64,000 nucleotides of DNA, taken from NCBI RefSeq assembly GCF_019925205.1, contig NC_083564.1, positions 28,310,447 to 28,374,446 of the forward strand. The letters are read 5' to 3'. Positions 12,001-24,600 of the stretch are shown here, in pieces. This DNA comes from Metopolophium dirhodum (lineage: Eukaryota; Arthropoda; Insecta; Hemiptera; Aphididae). The stretch's first letter is position 1, and the number at the start of each line of letters is the position of its first letter. The position numbers and the translations under genes are program-made. The notes beneath the pieces are model-generated. The model saw nothing but the letters and a program-made list of their open reading frames with translations, did not search any database and was not told the origin of the DNA.

Positions 12001-12520
12001 GTCGTTGATTGGAGAATCGCAGTACTGACGAAAATTGGCCGGTGGACTGATAATTGAATTATTCTCTTTTGAGATGGACTCTAGACCGGGTTATGTATCA
12101 CATCGCCCGTAAAATATATTTATTATACATTAGGTAGATAGGTACTAGATACTTTGACACTTTTACATTAATGAAGCTTAGTAAGGGAGTTGCATTATTT
12201 AACGTTTGTGGATTCAATGGATTACAATGATTACCTATTTTATTATACCTATCCAGATTCAGCATACCACACTTAGTCATATAATATGTTTACCATATTT
12301 AGCGGATTAATGTCATCTGGGTTTCCTGCCACAGCACATCCAGCGGCTTTCTTATCGTCTGTTTTGAACTTTTGACGTGCATTGGACATTCCGGTGGTGG
12401 GCTCATGCCAGCTGTGTTGGTTAGGCCGTGTGGATTTTTAGGCGCTTCATTGTTAGTTTCGTTCTGTGGAATGAACGCCTGCCCCACAAGTTTTTGAGCT
12501 CCAGAAACCGTATTTCCCAT
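9064..12520 (-). CDS. HCCS: Holocytochrome c-type synthase (cytochrome c heme lyase), two frameshifts
   Basis: HCCS attaches heme covalently to apocytochrome c in the mitochondrial intermembrane space. Minus-strand exons: 12520-12294, 9822-9700, 9633-9230, 9153-9064. Exon 1 starts MGNTVSGAQKLVG and contains the heme-binding motif ECPMH. Exon 2 is MPPPNQKPAPDQPFLLPTER. Exon 3 carries FWNAMLRKGW, then FGGKAKHFSPRAKIRNWMGY and ELPFDRHDC. The last exon begins VAYWRWRYEAER. Two exons are each one base short. In exon 1 the frame changes after CPMHVKSS; the continuation KTDDKKAAGC...DDINPLNM, which joins exon 2 in phase, lies in another frame. In exon 3 the frame changes between WRWKDDD and SPKDMDVIIK. 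Each break sits where one base is missing, consistent with a lost base in an A run and in a TT or CC pair. Either the gene is broken or the sequence has errors. Intron 1 (9823-12293) is repeat-filled. Confidence 0.88.
11221..11814. mobile_element. MITE with AAGGCTGGGCA inverted ends (HCCS intron 1)
   Basis: Starts AAGGCTGGGCATTAACGAG and ends TTAACTTGCCCAGCCTT, giving an 11-base perfect terminal inverted repeat. The inside is made almost wholly of TTAACTTT and GAGTTAA motifs and encodes nothing. No clear target-site duplication was found. It is likely a non-autonomous DNA transposon, class unknown (hAT-like ends are possible). Confidence 0.75.
11650..11795. repeat. 61-bp tandem repeat inside the MITE
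   Basis: A unit starting AACTTAACTGAGTTAACCTA recurs at 11650, 11711 and 11772, an exact period of 61 with about 2.4 copies. Units 1 and 2 look identical by eye, so the duplication is young relative to the element. Confidence 0.88.
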
Positions 12521-14175
12521 AGCTACTCGTCAAAAAATCTAAAAGACGCAACGTCAAAGTAAAAAAATACCTACGTGATACATATGTAATATCTAACGAA
12601 AACAACATATTTACTCACTCGTACTCGATGATGGGTAAGACTATTTTGGGAATCGTAATTTTCAGATCAGAAATATATTCACATCTTCAGTGAAGTGTCT
12701 GAAATCGTGGGTTGCACTAGGCGTCGTGGTCCAAAATATTAGGAATTCAGATTTCGAATAATTCGGAACAGAAATTAATAATTATTCCTATTTCTCAGAT
12801 GTAATTTTTCCTCGGAGAAAATTGTCTAACCTATATCACGTCTTCTTCCTCCGTTGGGGATGTTATCAGCTCGTGTCCGCGCGTCTAATCAGATTATCAA
12901 TCGATAATCATCATGGAAAAGTGATTGATACGTTATCTCATAACAATAATAATCACTAACGTTTTGTTTATTATCGCACATCATATTTTTTTATGCACCA
13001 CCGATATAATACCATCATTATAAGTTATAATATAAAATATTTACCGAGCAGGATCTTTGAGAAAAGAAAAAAAAACTAAGTTTCTTTTTGAATTTTCAGT
13101 TCTCCCCACGATTTCACAATACATTTAAATGAATACCCACTCTTTCGGCTCGACATTGTTATATTATGAAGATATATAACAAAATGTACAATATTATTGA
13201 CAAAGGCACAGACCACAAGAGCACAGTTAAAAGGCAGTACCTTGTTCTGTGCAATAATATGCTACATGATGATTCGTGATAAGTGATAACTGCTATCAAA
13301 CTGCTGACATCGCGGGTACTTAAAAATTAATAATATTAAAGTTCTTGCACAGGTGAAACGTGGAGAACCGAGAAGGAAAACGTCTTGCCGATTGGCCAGT
13401 GTCTGGTTGTCAGTGAATGTGCGACGAAGATAGTCGATTACTCGATATTCGAATACCTACTTCTGACAAATGACAATTATTTACAAGTTTACAACTTATA
13501 CTATAACATAATATATTAATTATTAATAATTATGTCTGTAATAACTACTAACTAGTGGTCACTACTCATTACTCAATAGTCCAGACGTTCATTATTCACG
13601 TCTTCATTTGTTAGGTTGTCTGTGAATGTTCGCCGCATAAAAAATTATAGGTATTATATTTTTACCTACAGTTCTTACTTTTTTTGTTATCTGTAGTTGC
13701 GTCCTTGAAATTTCTTGTCTTCAACGATTTTTCTCTCGTAGTCTTACGTACGGAGTTCTTGAATAATTATTATTAAATATTATGCAGTTCATGCAAATTG
13801 CTTTTAAATCATAATTTATGACGATTTTGTGCATTACGAATTTTATATCTGAAGCTAAACGTTTGAAGCTCACAATTTCCGGGGTTGAAAATCGAATCTC
13901 AAAAGCAATAATTCACTGTAAATATTACTTCTTACGTAAATAGGCACATATGAATATATTTGTAGGTACTACAGTCCTTATAGTTATAATATACTCATGT
14001 AATAATATTATATAATATGAAGTTTGGTTTTCGACAATTTTATTCATTAAGTATTTATTTTTATAAAACCATATTAACCCGTGTTAATTATCCATACCTA
14101 CATAATTTATAATATAGTACTTAGTAGATATAGTATATGTATTTTTTTTTTATTCTAGACGTGTCAAGACACAAC
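12521..14175. promoter_or_regulatory. Shared divergent 5' region of HCCS and HSD17B4
   Basis: About 1.65 kb lies between the two start codons, transcribed outward in both directions. A TTTTTATTCTAG acceptor just before 14158 suggests that HSD17B4 has an untranslated first exon upstream in this region. A slightly GC-richer patch occurs at about 12840-12900 and another at 13350-13450. No TATA box or known operator can be assigned. No further ORF was recognised. Confidence 0.5.
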
Positions 14176-17100
14176 ATGGATAAATTACGTTTTGATGGGC
14201 GAGTGGCAATTGTCACTGGAGCTGGTGCCGGTTTGTTAAAGATAATTAATGTACCATACCAAAATTAAGTTTTATTTTTTTTAACATCAATGATTAGTTA
14301 ATCTATATTTTGTGTTCTTGGCAGTTTTGATAATTAACATTACCAGATTACCTACAACTATAATTTATATTATACAGGTTCTGAGGATTATTTTTTTATT
14401 TTATATGGTTAATTAATAAATTTAATTTGTTAAATTTTTGAATTAATAAAACATCTATTAAGTTGTAACATTTATACATTTACATTAACAAAATACTAAA
14501 TTTTATGTTTAATATGTTTGTTGTTCCTAACTATAATATTATTTTTTTAAATTATGTTTTGATTTTAAGGTTTGGGTAAAGCTTATGCGTTATTATTTGC
14601 TGAGCGTGGAGCTTCTGTGGTCGTCAACGATCTTGGAGGTAGTCGATCTGGAGATGGTAGCAGTAGCAAAGCTGCAGATTCTGTTGTATCAGAAATCCGC
14701 TCTAAAGGTAATTCAATTTCTGTAATTATTTATTTTCCACCAAAACATTATTAATTTAATTTATTATTAGGTGGAAAAGCTGTACCCAATTATGACTCTG
14801 TAGTTGATGGTGATAAACTAGTACAGACTGCACTTGAGAACTTTGGTCGCATTGACATAGTAGTAAATAATGCTGGAATACTAAGAGATAAATCGTTTGC
14901 ACGAATAAGTGAATCTGACTGGAGTAAGTAATTAATCCAATTAATTTTACTAGAATGTTATTAAAAATGGTTTTCCCCTATAGATTTGGTACATGATGTT
15001 CATTTGAAAGGTGCTTTTAAAGTTACACAAGCTGCATGGCCACATTTTCGTAAACAAAATTATGGTAGAGTTATTGTCACTAGTTCTAATTCTGGTTTAT
15101 ATGGAAATTTTGGACAAGCAAACTACTCGTAATTAATTGAAATAGTATTTAGTTTTAACAAAATAAAAATATATATTTTTTTTAAGGGCTGCCAAATTGG
15201 GTCTAGTGGGTCTTTGTAACACTATGGCAATTGAAGGTAGGAAAAATAATATCAACTGTAATGTAATTGTACCAACAGCAGCATCTCGACTCACTGAAGA
15301 TATTTTACCACCAGGTATTTGAATCATATTTTTTAAATATTTAAAAAGCTCAGCTTCCAGTTATGATTACATAAATACATTCTAATGTTTTCATAAAAAT
15401 ATTCTATAGATTTCTTTGCCGAATTAAAACCTGAACTAATTGCTCCTGTGGTTGTGTGGCTTTGTCATGAAAACTGTGATGAAAATGGTTCTATTATTGA
15501 ATCAGCTGCTGGATGGGCTACAAAATGTAAGACTTTAAAAATTGTTATTTTTAAATCCCTTATTCCATGTAAAAAGCATGGCTAACTAGCTAAGTAAAAT
15601 ACAATTATAGGTCATTTGGTGAGGGGAACTGGTGCTATACTTAGACACAAGATTACAGACACAGTGGCTCCAGAAAATGTCCGTGATGTTTGGAATCAAT
15701 TGACTGATATGTCACGAGCAACTAGACTGGATTCTATTGAAGTAATTAAATCAATATTTTGGTACTTATACATTATCACGAATATAGACCGTCTAAATTC
15801 CATTATCTCAACTACTGCCTGATGTCGCAACTACCAATCTCGACTAACCAATTACCAGTACACATGTTACTTTTATGTTAAGATGTCTTCACGTTACTTT
15901 TCTAAATGATTTCATCTTTAGAAGCCTTCCCGATTTACAGTTTTTTGTTATGACTGCTTTTGAATTCACGCTATCTTGAATCCAAACATTTTTCTTGAAA
16001 TAATTAGTTAATTTGTAAGTACTAACAATTTGTATAATTTGTAAATTTCTTAGTCATAATTTAAATTAATAATAAATAATAAAAAGGTGGGTAAGTGGAT
16101 GTCGCTCTGCTGTACGGTAGGTTACAAGTGGGTCACTGTAATGGATGGTGTTAAATTTGAATTCAATGATATAATATCATTGTATAAGAAAAACGATTCT
16201 GAGCGAAAACGGTCAGTCAGCCAAGTATATTTGATGATATTACTGTGAATAAAGTAATTTATATATAACCTATTTACGTGGAGCCTTGTTTTCAATTTTC
16301 AATCCTTAGTTATAAAAGTTAAACATTTTATAAATTTTTAACTACAAAAAAATTATTAAACTTTAAATTTGATACATTTTGTCAAAATTTGAACTTTAAA
16401 TGCTTTTAAAAAAAAATTGTGCCTATGTATTTTTAATATTTTTCAACTTCTATTAGAACGATATATCAGGAGCCTCATATTAAATTTTCACGCTTTTTTA
16501 CCCAACAAATAAAATTTTATTGATATTTATAGGAAAAAAAACTAAAAAAATTGAAAACTGACAATGTCTGTAAACAGCTCAAAAAGAGTCAAATTATTTT
16601 CAAAATGTTATCGTGTATAGAAATGCTAGTACAAACATTCAGTGAAATTTCAAGTATCTACAGTCATACGTTTTTTAATTACAACAAAATAAGAAAATCG
16701 TTACATGAGATATCGAGTGAATATCAAATGTTGTAAAAATATGAATTTCAAACGCTCATAAAAATTTAATTTGATTTTCTTGTAGACATTTTTTTTTTTT
16801 TGATAAAGGTAGACTAACTTATGGATAATCTTGTATTATATTTTCAAATCTTAGATTTAAAAAGAAAAATTTTAATGAATTCTCAACTCATAATAATTTG
16901 CTAATTTTCGTGATTTTTCCGTATTTTGTCAAAATTTGAACTTTAAATGCTTATAAATAAAAACTGTGACTAAGCATTTTTAATTTTTTTCATCTGCCTT
17001 TGAAACAATAACCTAGGAGCCTTCTATTAAATTTTCAAGCTTTTTTACTCAACAGATAAAATTTTATTGATATTTATAGAAAAAAAAACTAAAAAAATTG

Positions 17101-20100
17101 AAAACTGACAATGGCCGTAAACAGCTCAAAAAGAGTCAAAATATTTTGTACATTTTATGGTGTATAGAAAATGCTAATATAAACATTCAGTCAAAATTTC
17201 ATGTCCCTACGGTCATTTGTTTTAGAGTTACACCAAAAACCAAAATCGATTTTCTCGAAAACAGATTTTGCGTAAAAATTCCCGTTTTTCCTTAATTTTT
17301 CTTTTGTTTTTCATGTTGCTTGTGAAAACTACTGAGAAATTTTGACCTCCCAAAGTACCAACTAGATTCACTTTCCTATCAGAAAAGTTACTATTGAAGA
17401 AAATCCAAGCACTTTTACTGTCCTAAAAGGTGATGACAGACACAAAAATAAAAAAAAAAACACACATCATTGTAAAATCAATACATTCATCGCTTCGCTC
17501 AGAATCTAAAATTTTGAAAAAAACACACATCATTGTAAAATCAATACATTCATCGTTCCACTCAGAATCTAAAATAATTTTGAATGCCAGTTAACCAAAC
17601 TTGGATCCCTTGAAAATTGACCGACGAGTATTTCACAGTGAAAACTACTGTTTGGAACTTCAGGCGGTTATTGTGACACCGGTTAAGTGACTGGCAATAG
17701 TCGATATATCATAAAAGTATTAATATTTTTCATATTTATTTATGTAATTAACAAGTAAAATTGTTGATTGTAGGAAGCATCTTCAACTTTATTAGGAGTT
17801 TTAGATGAAATCAAATCAGGTCCAGAAGAAACCTTAAATGAGGCTAATGGTGTGTTCAGTTACAATAACCGAGATTCCATTATTTATGCTATTGGAGGTA
17901 AATTTTAAATATTAATTATTTCTAACTGTATATTTAAAAAAATTAATATTCTATTCTTAGTTGGAGCAAATGTAAAAGATGAAAGTGATTTACAATACTT
18001 ATATGAATCTCATGAAAATTTCTCTACGCTACCTACCTATGCAGTTTTACCCAGTCTGATGGCTACTATGAGTAGTAGTTTGATAACTGAGGCAATACCC
18101 GGTAGAGAGTTTGATTTATCTCAGGTATAAGTCTTATGTTTGTGATATATTTTATAACATATAATGAAGTTAAGACTCTTAAGTCTTAACTATAATTACT
18201 CTTCTTGGTTTTTTTTCTTGCAGTTTAGATTAGACTAGGTTTTAAATTTTAGATTAGTCCTTGGTCTACGTCTTGCTACAATACTGAATCTACCTATTTA
18301 CCTAAATAATATATACATTTTAAGCCATATAGCTAATAAAGTTATTAAATGTTATATTTTAGTTAAAATATTACATTACTAATTAGTATTAATAAAATAT
18401 TTTTAGTGAATTTTTATTATGATTTATATTCCACTTCCAACGCTGTTCTCTATTATTAATAATTAAAGCTTATAATTTATAGGTTTTGCATGGTGAACAA
18501 TTTTTAGAACTACACAAGGCTTTACCAACTGAAGCTAAACTTACTACTAAAATTTGTATTTCTGATGTTTTGGACAAAGGAAAAAATGCTGTTATTGTTG
18601 TTGATGGTATGAGATTATTTTTTAATTTTATATTTTCAAATACTTTAATATATTATATATATGCTAAATATTAAGATAATTTCCTAATTAAATACTTTTA
18701 GGTAAAACATATGATGAATCTGGTGATTTGATTATCACATCACAAATATGTACTTTTGTTTTGTCGGCTGGAGGATTTGGAGGAAAACGGGTTTCAAGTA
18801 TTATGATTCCAATACTCGATGAACCTAAACGGTCTCCAGATTCTACTGTTTCAGAGAAAACTTCTGTGAATCAAGTAACGATTTTTATTTATGCATTAGC
18901 TTATTTGTTTCTCATTATTTTGAATACAAATATTACTACAATTATTTTGAAATATATTATATTCAATACATTGTTATTAGGCAGCGGTTTATAGATTATC
19001 CGGTGATCTAAATCCTTTACACATAGATCCATCATTTGCACTTGCTGCTGGTTATCAAGTACCAATACTTCATGGTTTAGCAACTTTAGGTATGTCAGTA
19101 AGACACATACTCAAACAATTTGCTGATAATGATTCAAAATTATTCAAATCACTTAAGGTATTTACATAATAATTTTTAAAAAAATGTTGTTGATTTCATT
19201 AAATTACATTTACATGAACTACAATGGCTATACATAATAAGGTTGAACTTAATAATAATATATTTATGACTTTATTGTTTGTTACATTTTTACTTGATAA
19301 GACAGAAGATAGGATTTTAATTTTAAAAAAAATTGCTAAACAAATATTATAAAAATAACAATATCAGCATTTTAAATTAAATTCCTAATAATTAGAAGAA
19401 TAAAAAGTATAAGTTGAGTTTGTTGAACTGTACTGTGTAATATGAATACTGAATAGGTAATATAAAATAAATGTGCAGAAAAAATGAAACTCATGTATAG
19501 GAGGCATGGAACAAACAAATCATTAATTTACAAACTACATTGACCTCTAGGTGAGATTCAGTAAACCAGTTGTACCAGGCCAAACATTGTGCACATCAAT
19601 GTGGAGAGAAGGTAACCGCATTCACTTCAAAACTACCGTATCTGAGACAAACGACACAGTTCTATCAGGTAATTTTTATTAGGTAATGTAATTATTTGTT
19701 CTCATATTTATCATATTTATTTATGTTTATTTTATACATAAACTAAAAATATTATTATTATAAATATAATGTATTTATGTCTAGCCGTCTAGATTATATT
19801 TATTTGGCCTTGACAGTTACATTTAATAATTTAAAACAAATATGCACACATAAAATTGTATGTATAGTAGTATACCTTTAATTATGCCACCTATTCAATT
19901 ACTTAACATATTGACCTATTCAATTTCTTGACATATTGAACTATACAATTAATATTTCCATGCAGTTGAAAACAAAATGACTACAGATTTTTTTTTAAAT
20001 TATCAGCAAATTGTTTAAATAAAAACACAATTATGTTTCATCAAGCTTATCTTATATTTTCTGTTGTTATATTTTTATTATTTTTGACCGTGTTTGGTAT

Positions 20101-20853
20101 TATATTATTTGTAGATTTTGTTTTCACTAGGTGAGTTTCCTGTTTCAGATTTAATCTACAAATGTATAAAAACATATATATTTTTTCAAGGTCAACACCT
20201 AAAATTGATGAAATAAATAAAAGATAGTTTGAAAATATTTATTTTCTAAATTAATTTACTTGGAATCATTACTGGTATATTTTAGGCGCTTACATGGAAT
20301 TACACGAAGTTAGATTGCCAGCCAAACCACATGTGGTATTGTGCTCTGGGAAAGTCGAAGAACTACCAAGCGATGCAGTATTCCACGGTATGAAAGAACG
20401 CATAGAATCTAATCCAAGCTTATTAAAATCTATAAATGGGGTCTTCGTTTATCACATCACAAAAAGTGGTAAAGTCACAAGTACATGGAGTAAGTGTTGT
20501 TTTATTAAAAATACATTGATAACTAAGATACTTGTTCCAAAATTAATATATAAAAATTAATAATTAGCCGCAGATTTGAAGATTGGTAAAATTTATCGTG
20601 GAGAACCTGAAAAAGGCATTAAAGCAGATACGACATTGACCATTGATGATTCAGACATGATTGATTTGGTAAGTATCCTATATATAATATTGTTATTATA
20701 CATTCATAATATTATATATTGTGAAAAAATTTTATTCAGGCTCTTGGAAAGCTAAATCCTCAGATGGCATTTATGAAAGGTAAATTGAAAATCAAAGGAA
20801 ACATCATGTTAGCTCAAAAATTAAAAGCATTAAACACAGAATCCAAATTGTAA
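14176..20853 (+). CDS. HSD17B4: Peroxisomal multifunctional enzyme type 2 (D-bifunctional protein)
   Basis: Performs the hydration and (3R)-hydroxyacyl-CoA dehydrogenation steps of peroxisomal beta-oxidation of very-long-chain and branched acyl-CoAs. Sixteen exons: 14176-14230, 14570-14707, 14771-14923, 14984-15128, 15187-15314, 15410-15526, 15611-15741, 17774-17897, 17961-18124, 18483-18606, 18702-18874, 18981-19157, 19551-19668, 20286-20489, 20568-20668, 20740-20853. All junction phases agree, giving 703 residues (human about 736). Domain 1 is a short-chain dehydrogenase: TGAGAGLGKAYA, NNAGILRDK, and the catalytic YGNFGQANYSAAK preceded by TSSNSG. Domain 2 is a MaoC/hydratase-2 double hot-dog fold with the motif YRLSGDLNPLHIDP and GYQVPILHGLATLG. 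Domain 3 is SCP2-like (SINGVFVYHITKSGK...). The protein ends in SKL, a canonical PTS1 peroxisomal import signal. The intron 15742-17773 holds a 1.5-kb repeat. Confidence 0.97.
16081..17575 (+). repeat. Dispersed aphid repeat, longest copy (copy B), in HSD17B4 intron
   Basis: Begins AAAAAGGTGGGTAAGTGGAT and contains GATTCTGAGCGAAAACGGTC. It then has two diverged versions of one ~547-base block: the segment beginning TTGAAAACTGACAATG occurs at 16551 and again at 17098. It ends in two tandem copies of about 60 bases holding CACACATCATTGTAAAATCA (about 17450-17575). Short ORFs exist but are unlike any known protein and are not kept between copies. It shares its head with copies at 2147, 50675 and 55849. 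Non-autonomous transposon or composite of unknown class. Confidence 0.8.
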
Positions 20854-21616
20854 AGGTAATTTTTTGTTTTGGGAATCCAAGGAATTTAATTTAATATAAG
20901 GTTTATGGTATGGTGTTGAGGGTAGGGATTTCACCTTGGATCATTATTTTAAGATAAAGTATTGTTGAACATTTTTTATATCTTTTATTTATTTACATGT
21001 TTAATGATCTTTTTTATGTAATTTGTTACTTATTGTTTTTATTCCTTTCTTTATTTACCAAGCTATATTTATAATAAATAAATTTATTATTTATTAATGG
21101 TTATTTATCTCATTTATCACCATTGTTTACTTAATATTTAATTATTAAACTGGTCCAATTACTAATCCTTAAACTTAAATATATGTGTTTATACTACAAC
21201 AACTATTTTGAGTTAAATATAAAACATTTTCAGTATATTATACCAGGAGAATAAACACAGTAAAATAGAAAAATCAATTAATATAATAACTTTGATGTGT
21301 CACTTTATTTATGTCCAATAAAATATTAAAATACAATACAATAAGGAAAGATAAACGTGCAGTAGGGCAAGGTGAAACCATGGGGGAATGACGTCAACAA
21401 TAACATAAAATAAAATAATAAGATAAAAATAAACTATAAAACTTTTAAAAATTAGCTTAATACGCTTTGTTAATTAAAAAAAACTATTATATCTATATAC
21501 GCCTAGGTAAATAATAATGAAAAAAAAAAAAATAATCATTTCAATAATATAAGTGGAAACAGCTTTTTGATGATTAAATATTACTTTATTTATATTTATA
21601 TGTATTGAATTTGTGA
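20854..21616. other. Convergent 3' region of HSD17B4 and CYHR1
   Basis: About 760 bases of AT-rich sequence holding both 3' untranslated regions. AATAAATAAA-like signals near 21075 could end HSD17B4 transcripts. No other coding or RNA gene was recognised. Confidence 0.65.
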
Positions 21617-24600
21617 TTATTTCGACACCAAAAACATGATCAACCTGTAAACAATAAACAAATTGTTAAAAAAAAAACCATAAATAAGCTAAATTACGAT
21701 TATTATATTACAGACATATATCAACTTATATTTATGGAAAATAAATATGTGATTTTTTAAGCAGTCTCTCCATTTTTATGTTTATACATGTCATCAAATT
21801 CTTCTTCTTTTTTTTTTAAGTAAAGATAAAGACGATATTTTAAAATACTTTATTTTTTACAATACTTAATGAGTATCCTCAATAACCAATATTGGTTTTT
21901 CAAATGAGAACCTTTATGTTTTAATGCAAATTGTGATTAAGAGGATTTTTCTGAAAATGGTGACATATTGTAATCAAAATTTAAGCAAAAAGTTTCCAAG
22001 TTATTCTACTTTAAAAACTAAGGATAATAGTCTGTTAAAAACTTTGTTAATCGATATGAGCTTGATAATTATAATTAAGTATGCAACATAAAATATTTGA
22101 TAATAATTACTACTTAGTCAAGACATATACCCAGACAGTTTTGTAATATTACAAAATACTTATGTATTAATATTGCACCTAATTACTATCAAAACAAAAG
22201 TAAATAATATCCTTTTAATAGACTATTATGCTTAGTACTTTAAATTAATATCCCTGAACATTTTTGTTCAAATTTAAATTACAAAACGTCGACATTTTTA
22301 GAATTTGGTTCAAAATTTACATAGAAAAATGTTGGTTTTCATTTGAAAAACAAATGTTGGTTAAATAATAAATATTGTGAAAAGAATTTGTATATGCATT
22401 ATTGAAACATAAAAATGGGGTGTGCATATTTTAAAAATTACCTTGTATATTTTAAATATAATATGATAAGAAACATCAAACATAAACATTTTATTTAATT
22501 ATTTAATTTTTTTTTTGACATTTATTTTACTGACTAATTTACTGTAATTACAAATTAGGCATCTAGTTCATTAAAATTGTTGGATTCGTATCTTATTATA
22601 TTATGTTGTAAAACAAAATTGAAAATATTTATTATTAAATACAAGGTATCATATTTAACATTTTTAAATGTATACATTAACATGTATATTGTATACTCAA
22701 GGTAAAATTGTTTTAGTTATTTGAAATAAATTTGAAAATGTTATATTAAGAAACAATCTCTTTTTTCATAATTCTTATTCAAAATTTAATTTTTTTGGTT
22801 ATATACCTCAAGTTGATAGTTTTGGCAGCTAACAGCCGATTACATTCGGCTGAGTCTGGTAATGGCAATGTTACAAATTGTGTTTCTGTTTCATTCTCGT
22901 TGAATTCAAACTTATATATTTTCGGATTCACCTTCATATCACCAAATGGTCCTTTAACTACTAGATAATGGACAGACATAGGTGTGGGGATTTTGGTTTT
23001 CAGAATCAGCTATTTACAGATGATCAGCATGACGACGACGACATAATTGAGGGCGTAAAGGAAACAGAGGAATGAATAAAAAAAAAAAAAAAATCAATTA
23101 GTATTTTCAGATAGTACAACGAATAACCTGCAAAAATAATCCTGAAATATTAGTAGTAAAATATGATTATTAAGTAAATTTTTTAAAAGTATATTAGTCC
23201 GAATGCACCTGAAAAACAAAACTCAACCCAAATTATTATACACAGTGCTTCCAAATGTTAGCATAACTTACCAGGACAAGAAAAAAAATTAAAGCAATTT
23301 AGTATATTTCTGACTAATGACTTACCAAAGCTTACCCTTTATACAAATAAAAATGAATTTAAGAAAAAAATACAATTACAAGTGTTTAATAAATATGTTT
23401 ATATTAACCTAGCAAGAATAATTAACAAGAATCCGTAAAGTTTTACTTTGAGAACGTCGTAAAAAACAAAAACTGTTTATACAAAAAAATCCTGCGATCT
23501 GATCCATATTGGGCGTCTTTAATTGATGTTTCAGCCGTTGTTATCTCTTCGATGGTGTTTAGGTAAAATGTGTCTAGACGTGGCGGACGTAGAGAAACGG
23601 GCAAAAACAAAAAAAGAAACACATTTTATAGATGGCAATATGAATTTTGTCGTGCATGTGCCGATTCAACGATAGATTGATTTGAGAGTCCATACCATGA
23701 AGATGATGCCGTTGTAGTAGTAGTAGTACTAGTACTAGAAGTAGTAGTAGTAGTGTGGTCTTGAAAACTGTGAACGTTTATTAATATAACAAAAAATATC
23801 TTGTCTCCTGTTTCACAATTATAATTGAATTATCCATGTCACATTGATTATAGTTGAAAACACGTCGTCCTTAAACGTTACAGTGATGACTAATGGCATC
23901 CAAATTTTTGGTGTAACCTAACACTGAAAGGACTGACAACACGTATATGGATACTTGTGGTTGTGTTTTACGCATTTGTGTATATTATGGGTTAATTATT
24001 GTTTTTTTTCTTATATTAATTAGAACTTACCTGTTTTTTTCTATGAAACAATGTTTTTAAAATTATTATTATATTATTTAAAAAATAGGATAGTGAATAC
24101 AATACAAAAATTTAAAAATTAATACATTTTTTTCCTACAAATGTTGCACATAAATTACCTGGTATGACATGTGACGATCAACACTTAACGCTGGGTCTCT
24201 TTGCATGTTATTGATGCGGGTTTTGACAACCCACTGAAAATTGAACGCTGAAAATCTGGCAGTCTCATAGTACAACTTGTGTACAAACTCTTCTGTTCGG
24301 TATGGTTTTAATTGCAAATCTAAATAATGTGTTTAATCCAATTAAAAGCATATTGATTTAATTTCAACTCTAGTTGGGCTACTTGGCCTTATTTAGTTAA
24401 TATACTATACTATATATTTTATAATTTACCATTAAATGTTATCTTTTCAAAACTCATCAAGTCAAATATGGTGTCATATAGAAGTTTCTCTTCCTGAAAC
24501 TTTTGGTCCATAGCATCAAGTGCAGACATGACATCTTTTCCCGTAGTTGATGGGTGAGGGCACACTTTTTCATGTTCAGATGCTTCATGACTGGGTCCAC

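Noticed and set aside
16551..17295. Two similar ORFs of 61 and 65 codons (MKTDN...KQLKKSQ) in the HSD17B4 intron
   Set aside because: They are the two versions of the repeat's internal duplication. The start is a non-ATG triplet, and the frames diverge and are broken in the other copies.
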